64,000 nucleotides of DNA from positions 1 through 64,000 of the forward strand of contig CACYXD010000017.1 of the NCBI GenBank assembly GCA_902778255.1. The letters are read 5' to 3'. The notes beneath the pieces were generated by a model. That model was not told the DNA's origin and searched no databases. It was given only the letters and a program-made list of their open reading frames with translations. Below, in pieces: positions 1 to 9,200 of this stretch; within the stretch, counting starts at the first letter, position 1, and every line of letters starts with the position of its first letter. A program made the translations under genes and the position numbers. This DNA comes from an uncultured Prevotellaceae bacterium. GTDB taxonomy: Bacteria > Bacteroidota > Bacteroidia > Bacteroidales > Bacteroidaceae.

Positions 1-90
1 AGCTACTACTTCATAACCTTCAGCCTCGAACATCTGACGGAAAGCGAGGCGACCGATACGGCCGAAACCGTTAATTGCTACTTTTGTCAT
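1..90 (-). CDS. gap: Glyceraldehyde-3-phosphate dehydrogenase, N-terminal fragment
   Basis: Only the first 30 codons are in the window; the gene runs off the left edge. Read on the reverse strand from the ATG at 88-90 it begins [14 protein letters not shown], the Rossmann-fold NAD-binding start (GFGRIGR) of the glycolytic GAPDH family, which interconverts glyceraldehyde-3-phosphate and 1,3-bisphosphoglycerate in the cytoplasm. It is divergent from mscL, and a TAACTTTG promoter box lies about 85 nt upstream. The N-terminal motif is distinctive, but the catalytic cysteine lies outside the window, so an erythrose-4-phosphate dehydrogenase paralogue cannot be excluded. Confidence 0.9.
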   Translation of the reverse strand, partial: MTKVAINGFGRIGRLAFRQMFEAEGYEVVA

Positions 91-173
91 TTTACTTTAG
101 TTTATTAAAAGGGTTTAATACTTAAAATCGAGTTTTTTTGCTTTCTATAAACATTTTTTCCTCTTTTCGCGTG

Positions 174-181
174 CAAAGTTA
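174..181 (-). promoter_or_regulatory. Predicted -7 box of the gap promoter
   Basis: Reverse strand reads TAACTTTG followed by CACG, matching the Bacteroidetes TAnnTTTG -7 element. Transcription would begin near 167, giving gap a leader of roughly 75 nt. It lies back to back with the mscL promoter. Confidence 0.65.
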
Positions 182-193
182 CAAAAAAGTTCT

Positions 194-201
194 TATATTT
201 G
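194..201 (+). promoter_or_regulatory. Predicted -7 box of the mscL promoter
   Basis: TATATTTG followed by CAGC fits the TAnnTTTG -7 element. The start would be near 207, so mscL would have an unusually long, AT-rich leader of about 130 nt in which no clear structure or small ORF is seen. Confidence 0.55.
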
Positions 202-335
202 CAGCGTAATTGTGTATTAATTTAATTAAAGATTGGCAATTGAACACTAAAATTAATTTATATCAACAGCCAGAAGGCTAGATTGCAAAACAAAGATTAC
301 AAAATATGTATTAACCCTTTAAACAATTAACAACT

Positions 336-779
336 ATGGGATTTATTAAAGAATTCAAGGAGTTTGCCATGCGCGGCAACGTGATGGACATGGCAGTCGG
401 TGTAATCATCGGCGGTGCTTTCGGTAAGATTGTCAGCTCATTGGTAGATGACATCATCATGCCTATCGTAGGTAAAGCTGTGGGAAATGTGGACTTCACC
501 AGTCTGTTTATCAATCTCAGCGGCGATGAGAAGTACGATTCTCTGGCTGCTGCCAAGGAAGCTGGAGCTTCAGTCTTCGCATACGGCCAGTTTATTCAGA
601 ATACGGTAGATTTTCTCATCGTAGCCTTCTGTATTTTCCTGATGCTGAAAGGTATCAATAAACTGATGAACCTGAAGAAAAAAGAGGAGGAGGCTCCTGC
701 ACCAGAGCCCGAAGCTCCAAAGGGTCCCACTCAGGAGGAACTGCTGGCTGAGATTCGCGACCTGCTGAAGCAGAAATAA
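336..779 (+). CDS. mscL: Large-conductance mechanosensitive channel MscL
   Basis: A 147-residue inner-membrane channel that opens under membrane tension and releases solutes during hypo-osmotic shock. The protein starts with the conserved amphipathic N-terminal helix ([19 protein letters not shown]), followed by TM1 (about residues 18-45, rich in small residues: [17 protein letters not shown]) and TM2 (about 82-106, [18 protein letters not shown]). It ends with a charged cytoplasmic helix ([12 protein letters not shown]) after a short Ala/Pro/Glu linker (APAPEPEAP). Length is normal for the family. It is a single gene with its own promoter and a terminator directly downstream. Assignment is firm. 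Confidence 0.96.
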   Translation: MGFIKEFKEFAMRGNVMDMAVGVIIGGAFGKIVSSLVDDIIMPIVGKAVGNVDFTSLFINLSGDEKYDSLAAAKEAGASVFAYGQFIQNTVDFLIVAFCIFLMLKGINKLMNLKKKEEEAPAPEPEAPKGPTQEELLAEIRDLLKQK

Positions 780-803
780 ATCAAGAAAACACATTTATTT
801 ATA

Positions 804-842
804 ATATAAGGTGGTCATTTGGTGGCTACCTTATATTTTTTT
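804..842 (+). terminator. Rho-independent terminator of mscL
   Basis: A 14-bp stem (arms 804-817 and 823-836, two G-U pairs, loop TTTGG) is followed by a T run. The next gene's longest reading frame begins inside this stem at 811, so that start cannot be right. Confidence 0.75.
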
Positions 843-844
843 AT

Positions 845-852
845 TAACTTTG
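845..852 (+). promoter_or_regulatory. Predicted -7 box of the SulP transporter promoter
   Basis: TAACTTTG followed by CACC lies directly after the mscL terminator. Transcription would start near 858, which places the GTG at 895 as the first plausible start codon of the next gene. Confidence 0.65.
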
Positions 853-894
853 CACCCTGATTCTAAGATACATAAGGTAAAAAGATTATTAGAC

Positions 895-2571
895 GTGAAA
901 ACATTTGATTTCAAGCCGAAGTTGGTTTCGGCTGTTAAGAATTACAACAAGCAAGCCTTCATGGCTGATCTGATGGCGGGTGTCATTGTAGGTATTGTGG
1001 CACTTCCATTGGCTATCGCGTTTGGTATTGCGAGTGGCGTTTCGCCAGAGAAAGGAATTATAACGGCTATCGTAGCTGGTTTTACCATTTCTGCTTTAGG
1101 TGGCAGTAAAGTACAGATTGGAGGACCTACAGGTGCGTTCATCGTTATTGTAGCAGGTATCATCAATCAGTACGGCATTCAGGGCCTGACCATTGCAACG
1201 CTGATGGCCGGTGTATTCCTCATAGGTTTTGGCTTGCTTCACCTAGGCACAATTATCAAGTATATTCCCTACCCTATTATTGTTGGTTTCACCAGCGGTA
1301 TCGCTGTCACTATCTTCACCACACAGGTGAAGGATTTGTTAGGTATGCAGATGGAAAGTGTGCCCAGCGACTTTATAGAAAAATGGATAGCGTATGGTCA
1401 GAACTTTATGAACATAGACCCATGGAGCGCTGGTGTTGGACTTATAAGTGTGGCTATTATTGCTACTGCGCCAAAATTGAGCAAACGTATCCCTGGTTCA
1501 CTGATTGCCATCGTCGTAATGACTGTTGCCGTGTTGTTGTTGAAACAGTATGCTGGAGTTACTTCGATTGAGACCATTGGCGACCGCTTCAGCATCTCGT
1601 CGCAACTACCAGATGCAGTTGTTCCCGAACTGACCTGGGAAACCGTGAAGGGATTGGTAGCGCCAGCTATGACTATTGCCATTCTGGGAGCTATTGAGAG
1701 TCTGCTTTCTGCTGCAGTAGCTGATGGTGTAATTGGCGATCATCACAACTCAAATACGGAGTTGATTGGTCAGGGTGTAGCTAATATCGTTTCCCCCATC
1801 TTTGGCGGCATTCCTGCTACAGGAGCCATTGCCCGCACAATGACTAATATTAATAATGGTGGACGCACACCAATAGCTGGTATTGTACATGCTGTTGTGT
1901 TGTTGCTCATCTTCCTGTTCCTCATGCCTCTGGCTCAGTATATTCCTATGGCCTGTCTGGCAGGTGTACTGGTAGTAGTAAGCTACGGTATGAGTGGCTG
2001 GCGTTCGTTCCTAGCATTAATGCGCAATCCCAAGAGTGACATCACCGTCTTGCTGCTTACATTCTTCCTGACCATCATCTTCGATCTGACCATAGCAATT
2101 GAGGTTGGGATCGTCTGCGCCTGTCTGCTCTTTATGCGCCGTATGAGTGAGACCACCGATGTGAAGGCTGTTTACGATGAGATTGACCTGAACGAAGATG
2201 CTGATATGGAGCGTGGCAATCTGGAGCACTTGTCTATCCCCAAGGGTGTAGAGGTTTATGAGATCAACGGTCCCTACTTTTTTGGCGCAGGTAACAAGTT
2301 TGAGGAACTAATGGGCCGCTATGGCCATCGTCCCAAGGTGCGCATCATCCGTATGCGTAAAGTGCCTTTCATCGACTCAACAGGTATGCACAATCTTGAA
2401 AATATGTGCCTGATGAGCCAGAAGGAAGGTATCACCATAGTACTTTCTGGCGTCAACGAAAAAGTGGAAGCCGTGCTTCGTCGCAACAACTTCCACAAGT
2501 TATTAGGTGAAGAGAATATCTGCAATCACATTGACTTAGCCCTGGCTCGTGCTAACGAGCTAGTCGCTTAG
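895..2571 (+). CDS. SulP-family anion transporter with C-terminal STAS domain
   Basis: A 558-residue inner-membrane transporter (SLC26/SulP family), moving sulfate, bicarbonate or another small anion. The frame is open back to 811, but that lies inside a terminator hairpin and upstream of the promoter, so the GTG at 895 (MKTFDFKPKLV) is chosen. About a dozen membrane segments span residues 25-410, beginning with the conserved DLMAGVIVGIVALPLAIAFG. The family signature region GGPTGAFIVIVAGI and the GGIPATGAIARTMTNI stretch are present. Residues about 440-555 form a STAS domain (VPFIDSTGMHNL). Substrate cannot be told from sequence. Its 3' end overlaps the convergent lipoprotein gene by 4 nt. 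Confidence 0.9.
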   Translation: MKTFDFKPKLVSAVKNYNKQAFMADLMAGVIVGIVALPLAIAFGIASGVSPEKGIITAIVAGFTISALGGSKVQIGGPTGAFIVIVAGIINQYGIQGLTIATLMAGVFLIGFGLLHLGTIIKYIPYPIIVGFTSGIAVTIFTTQVKDLLGMQMESVPSDFIEKWIAYGQNFMNIDPWSAGVGLISVAIIATAPKLSKRIPGSLIAIVVMTVAVLLLKQYAGVTSIETIGDRFSISSQLPDAVVPELTWETVKGLVAPAMTIAILGAIESLLSAAVADGVIGDHHNSNTELIGQGVANIVSPIFGGIPATGAIARTMTNINNGGRTPIAGIVHAVVLLLIFLFLMPLAQYIPMACLAGVLVVVSYGMSGWRSFLALMRNPKSDITVLLLTFFLTIIFDLTIAIEVGIVCACLLFMRRMSETTDVKAVYDEIDLNEDADMERGNLEHLSIPKGVEVYEINGPYFFGAGNKFEELMGRYGHRPKVRIIRMRKVPFIDSTGMHNLENMCLMSQKEGITIVLSGVNEKVEAVLRRNNFHKLLGEENICNHIDLALARANELVA

Positions 2572-3425
2572 TCAGTCTGAATTATCAGATAACGGCTTAC
2601 GCTCCAGAAACGTGTTGGATTAGTAATCTGAAGAATGCAGCCATTCCCATTCTGCGAGATAGAGTAAGAATCGACAGGTGCACCTGTAAGCACCTTAGCC
2701 TTTTTGCTAGGAATACTGATTTGAGTGGTGTTACGCATATCGATAGATACAAATTGTGATTTGTCGAGATTTGCGTACTCCACTTTTTTCTTTTTAAACA
2801 GGTTACCACCTGTGGTCAATCCCTTGCTTTTGAGTTCACGTGATGAACCGATAACGTAATATGCTTCATGAAGTGACGCATCCTGCTGTTCCATAGTCTG
2901 TCGCTGTTGTGCATTCTCTTCCTGTAGAGAGCCTATCTGGGTATTCATGATAGCCATTTCATCGCGCATATGATCCATATTAGCATTGGCATTCTGCAAC
3001 TCTTCTTCCAACTTTTCAATGCGGGCCTGTTTGGCATCCAATTCACCATTGAGGTATTTAACAACCTTACCCAATTTTGCAAGCTCATCCTCACGTCCTG
3101 CAAGTCGCTGCTCTAATTGTGCCAAACGCTGTTTATTCTCTGCTAGAGTAGCCTTGAAAGCTGCCAGATTATCAAGCATTTGTTCCTTTGTAAGCACAGG
3201 ACCTTCACTTTCATTATGTAGCATTCCTTCGCCTACAGCAATTGAGTCGATACTAGCCGACACCTCTATGAGTGAAGCTGTCAAGTCATCCAACACCTGA
3301 CGTTGCTGCTCGTTGATATTCATCACAGAGTCTTTCTCCTCTTGCCATTTTCCTTCATTTCCTCCTCCACACGCAACTAATGTTGCTGCTACAGCAACAC
3401 CAATCATTAAATTCAGTTTTTTCAT
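2568..3425 (-). CDS. Coiled-coil lipoprotein, Cbp1-like family
   Basis: A 285-residue lipoprotein. Residues 1-19 are a signal peptide ending in a lipobox (TLVAC, Cys19), so it is anchored in a membrane, probably the outer. Residues about 60-185 are a long coiled coil rich in Glu, Gln, Leu and Lys. The C-terminal 90 residues form a compact domain with YYVIGSSRELK and FWSVSRYLIIQTD. From memory this layout and the C-terminal motifs match the widespread Bacteroidetes family that includes the Bacteroides fragilis collagen-binding protein Cbp1; collagen binding should not be assumed here. It is the last gene of the reverse-strand signalling operon, 12 nt behind the membrane protein gene. Confidence 0.7.
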   Translation of the reverse strand: MKKLNLMIGVAVAATLVACGGGNEGKWQEEKDSVMNINEQQRQVLDDLTASLIEVSASIDSIAVGEGMLHNESEGPVLTKEQMLDNLAAFKATLAENKQRLAQLEQRLAGREDELAKLGKVVKYLNGELDAKQARIEKLEEELQNANANMDHMRDEMAIMNTQIGSLQEENAQQRQTMEQQDASLHEAYYVIGSSRELKSKGLTTGGNLFKKKKVEYANLDKSQFVSIDMRNTTQISIPSKKAKVLTGAPVDSYSISQNGNGCILQITNPTRFWSVSRYLIIQTD

Positions 3426-3437
3426 TATTATTAGCGT

Positions 3438-3983
3438 TTAATGGTTTTGATTATTGACAATTTCCTTCTCCACCTTTGCACGGAAGTCAACGAAGTTCTC
3501 AATCGGTCCTTCGATATATTCATACTGTTGTTGTTCATTATCAGAAAGACTGAAGAACCACTTCAATATTTTGAGTTGCTGTTGAGAAAGTTCTCCTGAA
3601 TGAATCATATATACACCATTCAAACTCTGCAAAGAGTGTCTGTCCACAAGAAAGCACCTATTATAAATGTCTTTCAATGCTATGATACGTCGTTTGAGAA
3701 GATTCTCCTGCTCAGGTGTGCCGTCATGAGATATGGTACGTTCTATTTCCTGAATGCGCGTTGACCATAATTCTACACCATCGAGAATTGATATGGCCTC
3801 TGCGGTACTGAGCGTTTGGAGTTCTACAACTTCCGTTGTCTCCTCATCCATCGTGACATAACGATATATTCCATAAACAACTCCAGCACCAATAAGCAAT
3901 AACACAAATAGAACTACTGGAATAATAAGAAGAAGCCATAGTTTGTTAAAGCCACTCTTTTTTATCGGTTGTTGCTGATTCAT
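3438..3983 (-). CDS. Single-pass membrane protein of unknown function
   Basis: 181 residues from the ATG at 3983 (the frame is open two codons further, but with a TTG start). A short polar N-terminus (MNQQQPIKKSG) is followed by one strong membrane helix (about residues 14-40, LWLLLIIPVVLFVLLLIGAG) and an acidic linker (MDEETTEVVE). A helical domain of about 130 residues follows, probably outside the cytoplasm by the positive-inside rule. No catalytic motif or known family is recognised. It lies between the PP2C gene (34 nt gap) and the lipoprotein gene (12 nt gap), which suggests a membrane partner in the same pathway. Confidence 0.75.
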   Translation of the reverse strand: MNQQQPIKKSGFNKLWLLLIIPVVLFVLLLIGAGVVYGIYRYVTMDEETTEVVELQTLSTAEAISILDGVELWSTRIQEIERTISHDGTPEQENLLKRRIIALKDIYNRCFLVDRHSLQSLNGVYMIHSGELSQQQLKILKWFFSLSDNEQQQYEYIEGPIENFVDFRAKVEKEIVNNQNH

Positions 3984-4017
3984 AAACAAAAATCTTTTTT
4001 ATCGGTAATTTACTGGT

Positions 4018-4917
4018 TTATATCTTTCCATGAATATTATCATCGTCTATATTATCACTCCATGCAATATCTTTGTGATAATCGTTCAAGCACTTGTTCA
4101 TGGCACGTAGCATCCGTTCTTCATTAGGAAGTAACGTATCATCGTCTTCCATTATGACCTCTTTCACATGAATAAGGTAAGCTGAATGGTTATCTCCATT
4201 GTTGGCTGTCACATCAATGAGGCGCTGGCGTTTCTCTTCGTCAGTAGTCTGGCTGGAAAGAATACACATCAGTTCTTTGTCATCCATTCGCTCCAGCATA
4301 CCATCGGAGCAAAGGTAGAAATAGTCACCTGCCTTAATATCTGTAATATGAACAATAGAAGCCTCCGTACGGGTTCCTTGGTGCGGCTGTAAAGCCTTCA
4401 GAATGATATTCTTGTATGGCGAAGTACCCATCTGGTTGTAACTTATTTCACCTGATTCGTACTGCTGCTGCACAAGCGAATGGTCACGAGAACGGTATAG
4501 TATGCCCTTATCTAGTCCTAACGATGGTCTCAAATGATAGATACGACTATCACCAATATGCGCCACCAAACAACCTTTTCCATGGAAACAGAGGAAGGTA
4601 AGTGTAGTGCCCATAGCGCCCTCGTTATTCACATCTGCTAAATCAAGTGCATCGTAGGCATTTGATAAGCACTGCTGAAAATCTTCATCAGTAAATTCAG
4701 AAACGTGACTCAGTATTAACTCTGCTATCTGACCGATAGTCTTGCTAATCGTTTCGCTAGCAACCTCACCCTTTTCAAGCCCCCCCATTCCATCGCAAAC
4801 AACAAATATGCGCTGGTCGGCATTTGCCTGTTCTACAATCGGGTAAATAGAATCCTCTTGATTCTTACGTTTGCCTAACTCATTGATGGCTTGTGGTTGA
4901 TACAATTGAAACTTCAT
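4018..4917 (-). CDS. PP2C-family serine/threonine protein phosphatase
   Basis: 299 residues; a cytoplasmic metal-dependent phosphatase that removes phosphate from Ser/Thr residues. Motifs appear in order: KNQEDS with Asp22, VCDGMGG with Asp42, GTTLTFLCF (103-111), VAHIGDSRIY (118-127), SDGM with Asp205 and GDNHSA with Asp242. These supply the metal-binding aspartates of bacterial PPM enzymes (Stp/PstP type). Residues about 255-299 form an acidic tail beyond the catalytic core. No Ser/Thr kinase gene lies in the window, so its substrate is unknown. It lies 23 nt behind the small membrane protein gene and is probably co-transcribed with the sensor kinase and regulator upstream. Confidence 0.92.
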   Translation of the reverse strand: MKFQLYQPQAINELGKRKNQEDSIYPIVEQANADQRIFVVCDGMGGLEKGEVASETISKTIGQIAELILSHVSEFTDEDFQQCLSNAYDALDLADVNNEGAMGTTLTFLCFHGKGCLVAHIGDSRIYHLRPSLGLDKGILYRSRDHSLVQQQYESGEISYNQMGTSPYKNIILKALQPHQGTRTEASIVHITDIKAGDYFYLCSDGMLERMDDKELMCILSSQTTDEEKRQRLIDVTANNGDNHSAYLIHVKEVIMEDDDTLLPNEERMLRAMNKCLNDYHKDIAWSDNIDDDNIHGKI

Positions 4918-4940
4918 ATGTTGTTAATGGTGGTTTAGGG

Positions 4941-5519
4941 TTACCAGATATAGCAAGCGGTTTCGTAGATAATGACTACAAAGAAGTAAAGGAATAAGAG
5001 AGGGAGCGATTGGGATAGTCCCCATCTTATTGACTCATAGATGTCGACAACAGACGTGAACGTTCGCGACAGCAAACCGTAGCAGATGGAGGTGTTGATG
5101 GTGATGATGGCTGACAAGGGAACAATGGCACGACTGAATGGTGAAGGCCAAAGGGAACCCATGGCAGAAAGCAGCACGGCCTGAGGAGTGGATATTAAGA
5201 GCACCACAACTATAATTTGAAGAGCGAAGATGACTACTGAGATACGTAGAGCAAGCTTTCGATGGAATGAGGCCTGAGATGAGCGGAAGAGACAGCTCTG
5301 CCACACGCAGCCAGCAGCCATGGCAATAAGTAGCAACCATATGAGCTGGGGCTTGAGCAGCATCTGCGTAAATTGACCGATAAACCAACGGATGCCCTCA
5401 CTGGAAAGCAAGGTGCGCACGCCATCGGTCTGCGTGGCTGAAAGCAACCACGACAGCAATACAAGCAGCACTTCAGAAATAAGAAGCACAAGCATCAGTC
5501 GGCCAAAGAGTCTCTTCAT
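4941..5519 (-). CDS. Small polytopic membrane protein, possible AbgT-like fragment
   Basis: 192 residues with about five hydrophobic helices: 5-27, 48-70, 87-110, 130-150 and 170-190. The stretch around residues 34-47 (RTLLSSEGIRWFIG) recalls the start of AbgT-family (p-aminobenzoyl-glutamate) transporters, but those have about 500 residues, so this is at best a shortened relative. Its ATG overlaps the regulator gene's stop codon (ATGA, 5516-5519), which implies translational coupling. A sensor accessory or small transporter within the signalling operon is possible. Function is unknown. Confidence 0.7.
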   Translation of the reverse strand: MKRLFGRLMLVLLISEVLLVLLSWLLSATQTDGVRTLLSSEGIRWFIGQFTQMLLKPQLIWLLLIAMAAGCVWQSCLFRSSQASFHRKLALRISVVIFALQIIVVVLLISTPQAVLLSAMGSLWPSPFSRAIVPLSAIITINTSICYGLLSRTFTSVVDIYESIRWGLSQSLPLLFLYFFVVIIYETACYIW

Positions 5520-6232
5520 TCTTCGTCGGGCTCAAGATTATCAATATCAAGGATTCTAAGTTCTAAAGCACGCACCACGAGGCGAGTAGCATTGACGCCG
5601 CGTCCATCAGGGAAGAACTTCTGTACGAGTTCGTTCTGACGTTTCTCCAGACTCTTCACCCCAAAGGGCATTCCGCGAAGTTGAGCAATCTGATCCTTGG
5701 TGTAGCCTAGAGCAAGATGACGGAGCAGACGCTCGTCATACTCATCAATCTCATAGTTGACCATTGCTTCCTGTTTCAGCAGTTCCGACCCGACTGTACG
5801 TTTGAAGCGTTCAACGATTTTCTGGAGAATAGGCTGATTGAACACAAGCTGTTTACCATTCATCACGGCCATCACATCGTTGCGTGTGAGAAGTTCGCCC
5901 GTCTTCAGGATGATGCCGTCGGCACCAGCATCGAGCACATCAACCCAGAGTTTCTCGTTGAGTATCTCGCCAGTGAAGATGAGCACGCGCACCTGGGGAT
6001 GCATTTCCTTGGTCTGACGGCAAAGCTCTACGCCAATGGTTGTGGAGCCTCCCAATCCAAGGTCGAGCAGCAGCAGGTCGGGCACCTGTTGCTTGAGCAG
6101 TCGCCAGTATTCGGCCTCAGACTCGGCAGTGCCGATAATCTCAGCCTCGGGTATTTCGTTCTTGACAATGCCAACTGTGCCCTTCATCTCCAGGGGCACG
6201 TCTTCTACGATAATGACTTTGAAGTTTTGCAT
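5516..6232 (-). CDS. Response regulator with atypical C-terminal helix-turn-helix
   Basis: 238 residues. Residues 1-125 are a receiver domain with the acidic pair E10/D11, phospho-acceptor Asp57 (PDLLLLDLGLGG), Thr87 and Lys110. Residues about 163-228 form a helical output domain (DERLLRHLALGYTKDQIAQL) resembling a LuxR-type DNA-binding fold, but with a longer turn (RGMPFGVKSLEKRQNELVQ) and a basic end, so it is probably a transcription factor. The first 28 nt overlap the end of the sensor kinase gene, and the stop overlaps the next start by 4 nt, so the three are translated together. It is the expected phosphoryl acceptor of the adjacent kinase. Confidence 0.88.
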   Translation of the reverse strand: MQNFKVIIVEDVPLEMKGTVGIVKNEIPEAEIIGTAESEAEYWRLLKQQVPDLLLLDLGLGGSTTIGVELCRQTKEMHPQVRVLIFTGEILNEKLWVDVLDAGADGIILKTGELLTRNDVMAVMNGKQLVFNQPILQKIVERFKRTVGSELLKQEAMVNYEIDEYDERLLRHLALGYTKDQIAQLRGMPFGVKSLEKRQNELVQKFFPDGRGVNATRLVVRALELRILDIDNLEPDEE

Positions 6233-9200
6233 ATTCTTGGTAGTGTAATAATTATTTGTATCATGTTTTGAGCGTTGCGCTCTGCACGGATGCCGCAGGC
6301 ATGACGATTGGCAACCTCTGCATGTTGGCGCACTATCTCCCGACAGATGAGGAAGTGGATATTGGACTCACTCTGGGGCATAAAGAGCCGCAGGGTATCC
6401 TCTTCTGAGAGTTGCAGAGCCGGCATGTTTACAATTGCACGGACATAGGAATCGTCGATGAACTGCCAATCAACGTCTATGGCCTTTTGACCCGACTGCC
6501 TACGCAGGATGTCAAAGAGATAATCAATCATCTGCACATCTCCCAGCACCTCATGGTCTAATGGCTGAAGATGGAGTTTTGTGTGCTCCAGCTGGCGCAT
6601 GGCCTGCTGGCTGAGCATACCATAGAGCTCACGATAATAGGTGGTGACCTCAAGGAGTGAGGCTGTGTCGTTGGCCTCAAGAAGCTGCTGGATGCGCGAG
6701 GGATAATACATCGTCTCGTGTTTAAGCGTAGATAGAGTATTGTCGAGCACGGCATTGCTGACGTAGAGACTGGCCTCTTCCATCTTTAGACGCTGCAGAT
6801 CATCGCCCATTAATTCCAACTGGCTGAGGCGCTGCTGAACAAGACTGTAGCGCCGATTGTGGAGTACCATAAGTTGCCAAAGCACCAAGGCGATGATAGC
6901 CATAAACAAGAATACCAGCAAAATGATGGCTACTTGCTTGTTTGCCTGCGACTGGAGCATGGTTCGGCAATAAGAATCGAGCGAGACATCGGCCGACATT
7001 TCCTTGAACAGGAGTGTATAGATACGATTGTTGTAATAGTAGAGCTGCCATTGGTGCAAGGCAAGGGCGGCAACGGCACTCTCGTTGCGCATATCCAGTA
7101 AGGCTTGATAGTTGATGTCGAACCCTTGATGAAACCAGAGTATCTCTGGCGGCGTTGTGGACAGATCGCCAACGGAAAGCAGGGTATCGGCCGTAGTACC
7201 TGAAACGCTGCGGTAATAGTCGTTGAAGCATTGTTGGCAAGAGTCGGCATAGAGGAGTGAGCCCTGATAATCGCCCCTGACATTCAAGTAATAGGTGGAG
7301 TCAGCAAAAGCATAGGCCTGGCTGAGAAGCGGATGCTGGGCGAAAGAAACGTGAGCTAAGGAGAAGAAAAAAATGAGTGTCATCATCACTTTCTTGGGCA
7401 ATCGAAAATAGAAACGACTTCCCTTGCCCAGCTCACTTTCTGCAGCAATCATACAAACGGAGAAGATTTGACTCAACTTGCGGTACTTCTCGATGATGCC
7501 CTTACAATTGATCAGTCCGAAACCGTGACTTTTATCTACCTGACGACGATCGCCATCTATGATAATCTGACGCTCAAAGACATGCTGCAACTGTTCTTCG
7601 CTCATACCCTTGCCTGTATCAGCAACAGAGATCTCGACATAATGCTCAGCATCAGTAGCATAGACCGATACTTCCCCACCCTGCTCCGTATATTTACGGG
7701 CGTTGTCAGCCAACGTGTTGAGCATGAAAAGCGTCAGCACCTTGTCGGCCTTGACAGAAAGCTGGGTAGGCTGAATAGTGAGCAAGATATCTTTCAGGGC
7801 AAAGCTGCGACTGCTCTTTGCCAGCATATTGAACAGTTCCTGGAGGGCAAACGACTCAATATGGACGCTGAGCTCACCTTTACGCAATTGAATCCAATGG
7901 GTCAGAATGTCGTTTTGCTGGTTGATATTTTCAGTCAGTTCGCGGATATACTGAATACGTTCTTCTCGATGCTGATCATCATGGAGGTTTTTCTCCTCAT
8001 GAATCATACGGTCGATAAAGGGTATAATGCCATTGACAAGAGACATCTTGGCCAGTTGGTCGAAATACGTACGACGCTGCTGCACGATATGACTCTGGGT
8101 GATAGCTGTCTGCTCCTCCAACTCTTCAAACTCTTCCACAAGTGCCATCTCAGGTTTGCTTCTCATCGTTTTTCTGCGATAGAAATAGAAAACCGTTAGC
8201 ACTAGGAGAAACAGCATGAAGAGAATAGCGACGGCAATAAGCAGAATGTTGAGTTGCGAGAGTGAATGTTCAAGCTGATAAGCTCGAGCCTCCAGCCATT
8301 GGTCTTGACGAGTACGCTCTTGCAAATCAAGATATGAGTTACGATTAAAGTCGCTTGATTCTTTGTCATCCATTGCTGAGTAGGCCACGCAAAGCTGCTC
8401 ACGAATACTGGCAACGAGGTCAGGGGCCTGGAAAATGAGCGTATCGCTTAACGACTGCTCTAGATTGTATAAGGCTCCTTCATAATCATCATGCTTCATA
8501 CAACAGGAGGCGAGCGTACGATAAGCACCAGCTATCTGATAGGTATCTCCATAGAGCTGAAACAGCGTCAACGCATGTTCTGCGAGCCAAAGGGGCAACT
8601 GTTCATCAGAGATATTCTCAGGATTGATAAATTTCATGGCAGGCAGGTTATCAGCAGTCAGTTGCTGACAATACTCGTCAACGCTCAGATGTTCAGCCAA
8701 TGCCTCCAAGGAGTTTGCCGTAAAGAACGGACACTCAACTTGACTTGACAACAGAAAGCAACGCATAAGGTAATCGAACTCAATCTGCACGATTTCACGC
8801 TGCGTTCCATGGTTGATGACACCACCTGCTCCGACATTATAGAGATAGTTTAAGTATTGTATAGTATCTCTCTCTATATCAGGGCGTATTGATAGTATTG
8901 TCTCTGCGGACAATCTTTCTAGTCCAACATAATAATAATAGGTGGAAGTGACGATATCCATCTCAGTCTCTGCATAGAGCAGACGCTGCTGTTGACGCTC
9001 AGACAACTGCTGACGGTCTTCGTCAATACGTAGCATGGCACGCTGGGCCTGTTCACGACAATCATAGAACTCGCGATTTTGGGACTGGCGCTGGCAGAGA
9101 CGCATCATCTGCACATGGGCTATAAGTCGTTCCAACTGGTTGTCAGATATCATCAGTACACTATCCAGATGCTGATGAGCTTCTTCATAGTGCATTCTTA

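Noticed and set aside
811-894. N-terminal extension of the SulP transporter starting at 811
   Set aside because: It begins inside the mscL terminator stem and upstream of the TAACTTTG promoter box; the GTG at 895 gives a normal SulP start.
5717-6271. 184-codon forward reading frame opposite the response regulator
   Set aside because: It is the shadow of a real receiver-domain gene on the other strand; the protein shows no family features.
7468-8199. 243-codon forward reading frame inside the sensor kinase gene
   Set aside because: It is antisense to well-defined kinase coding sequence, has no recognisable domain and no promoter.
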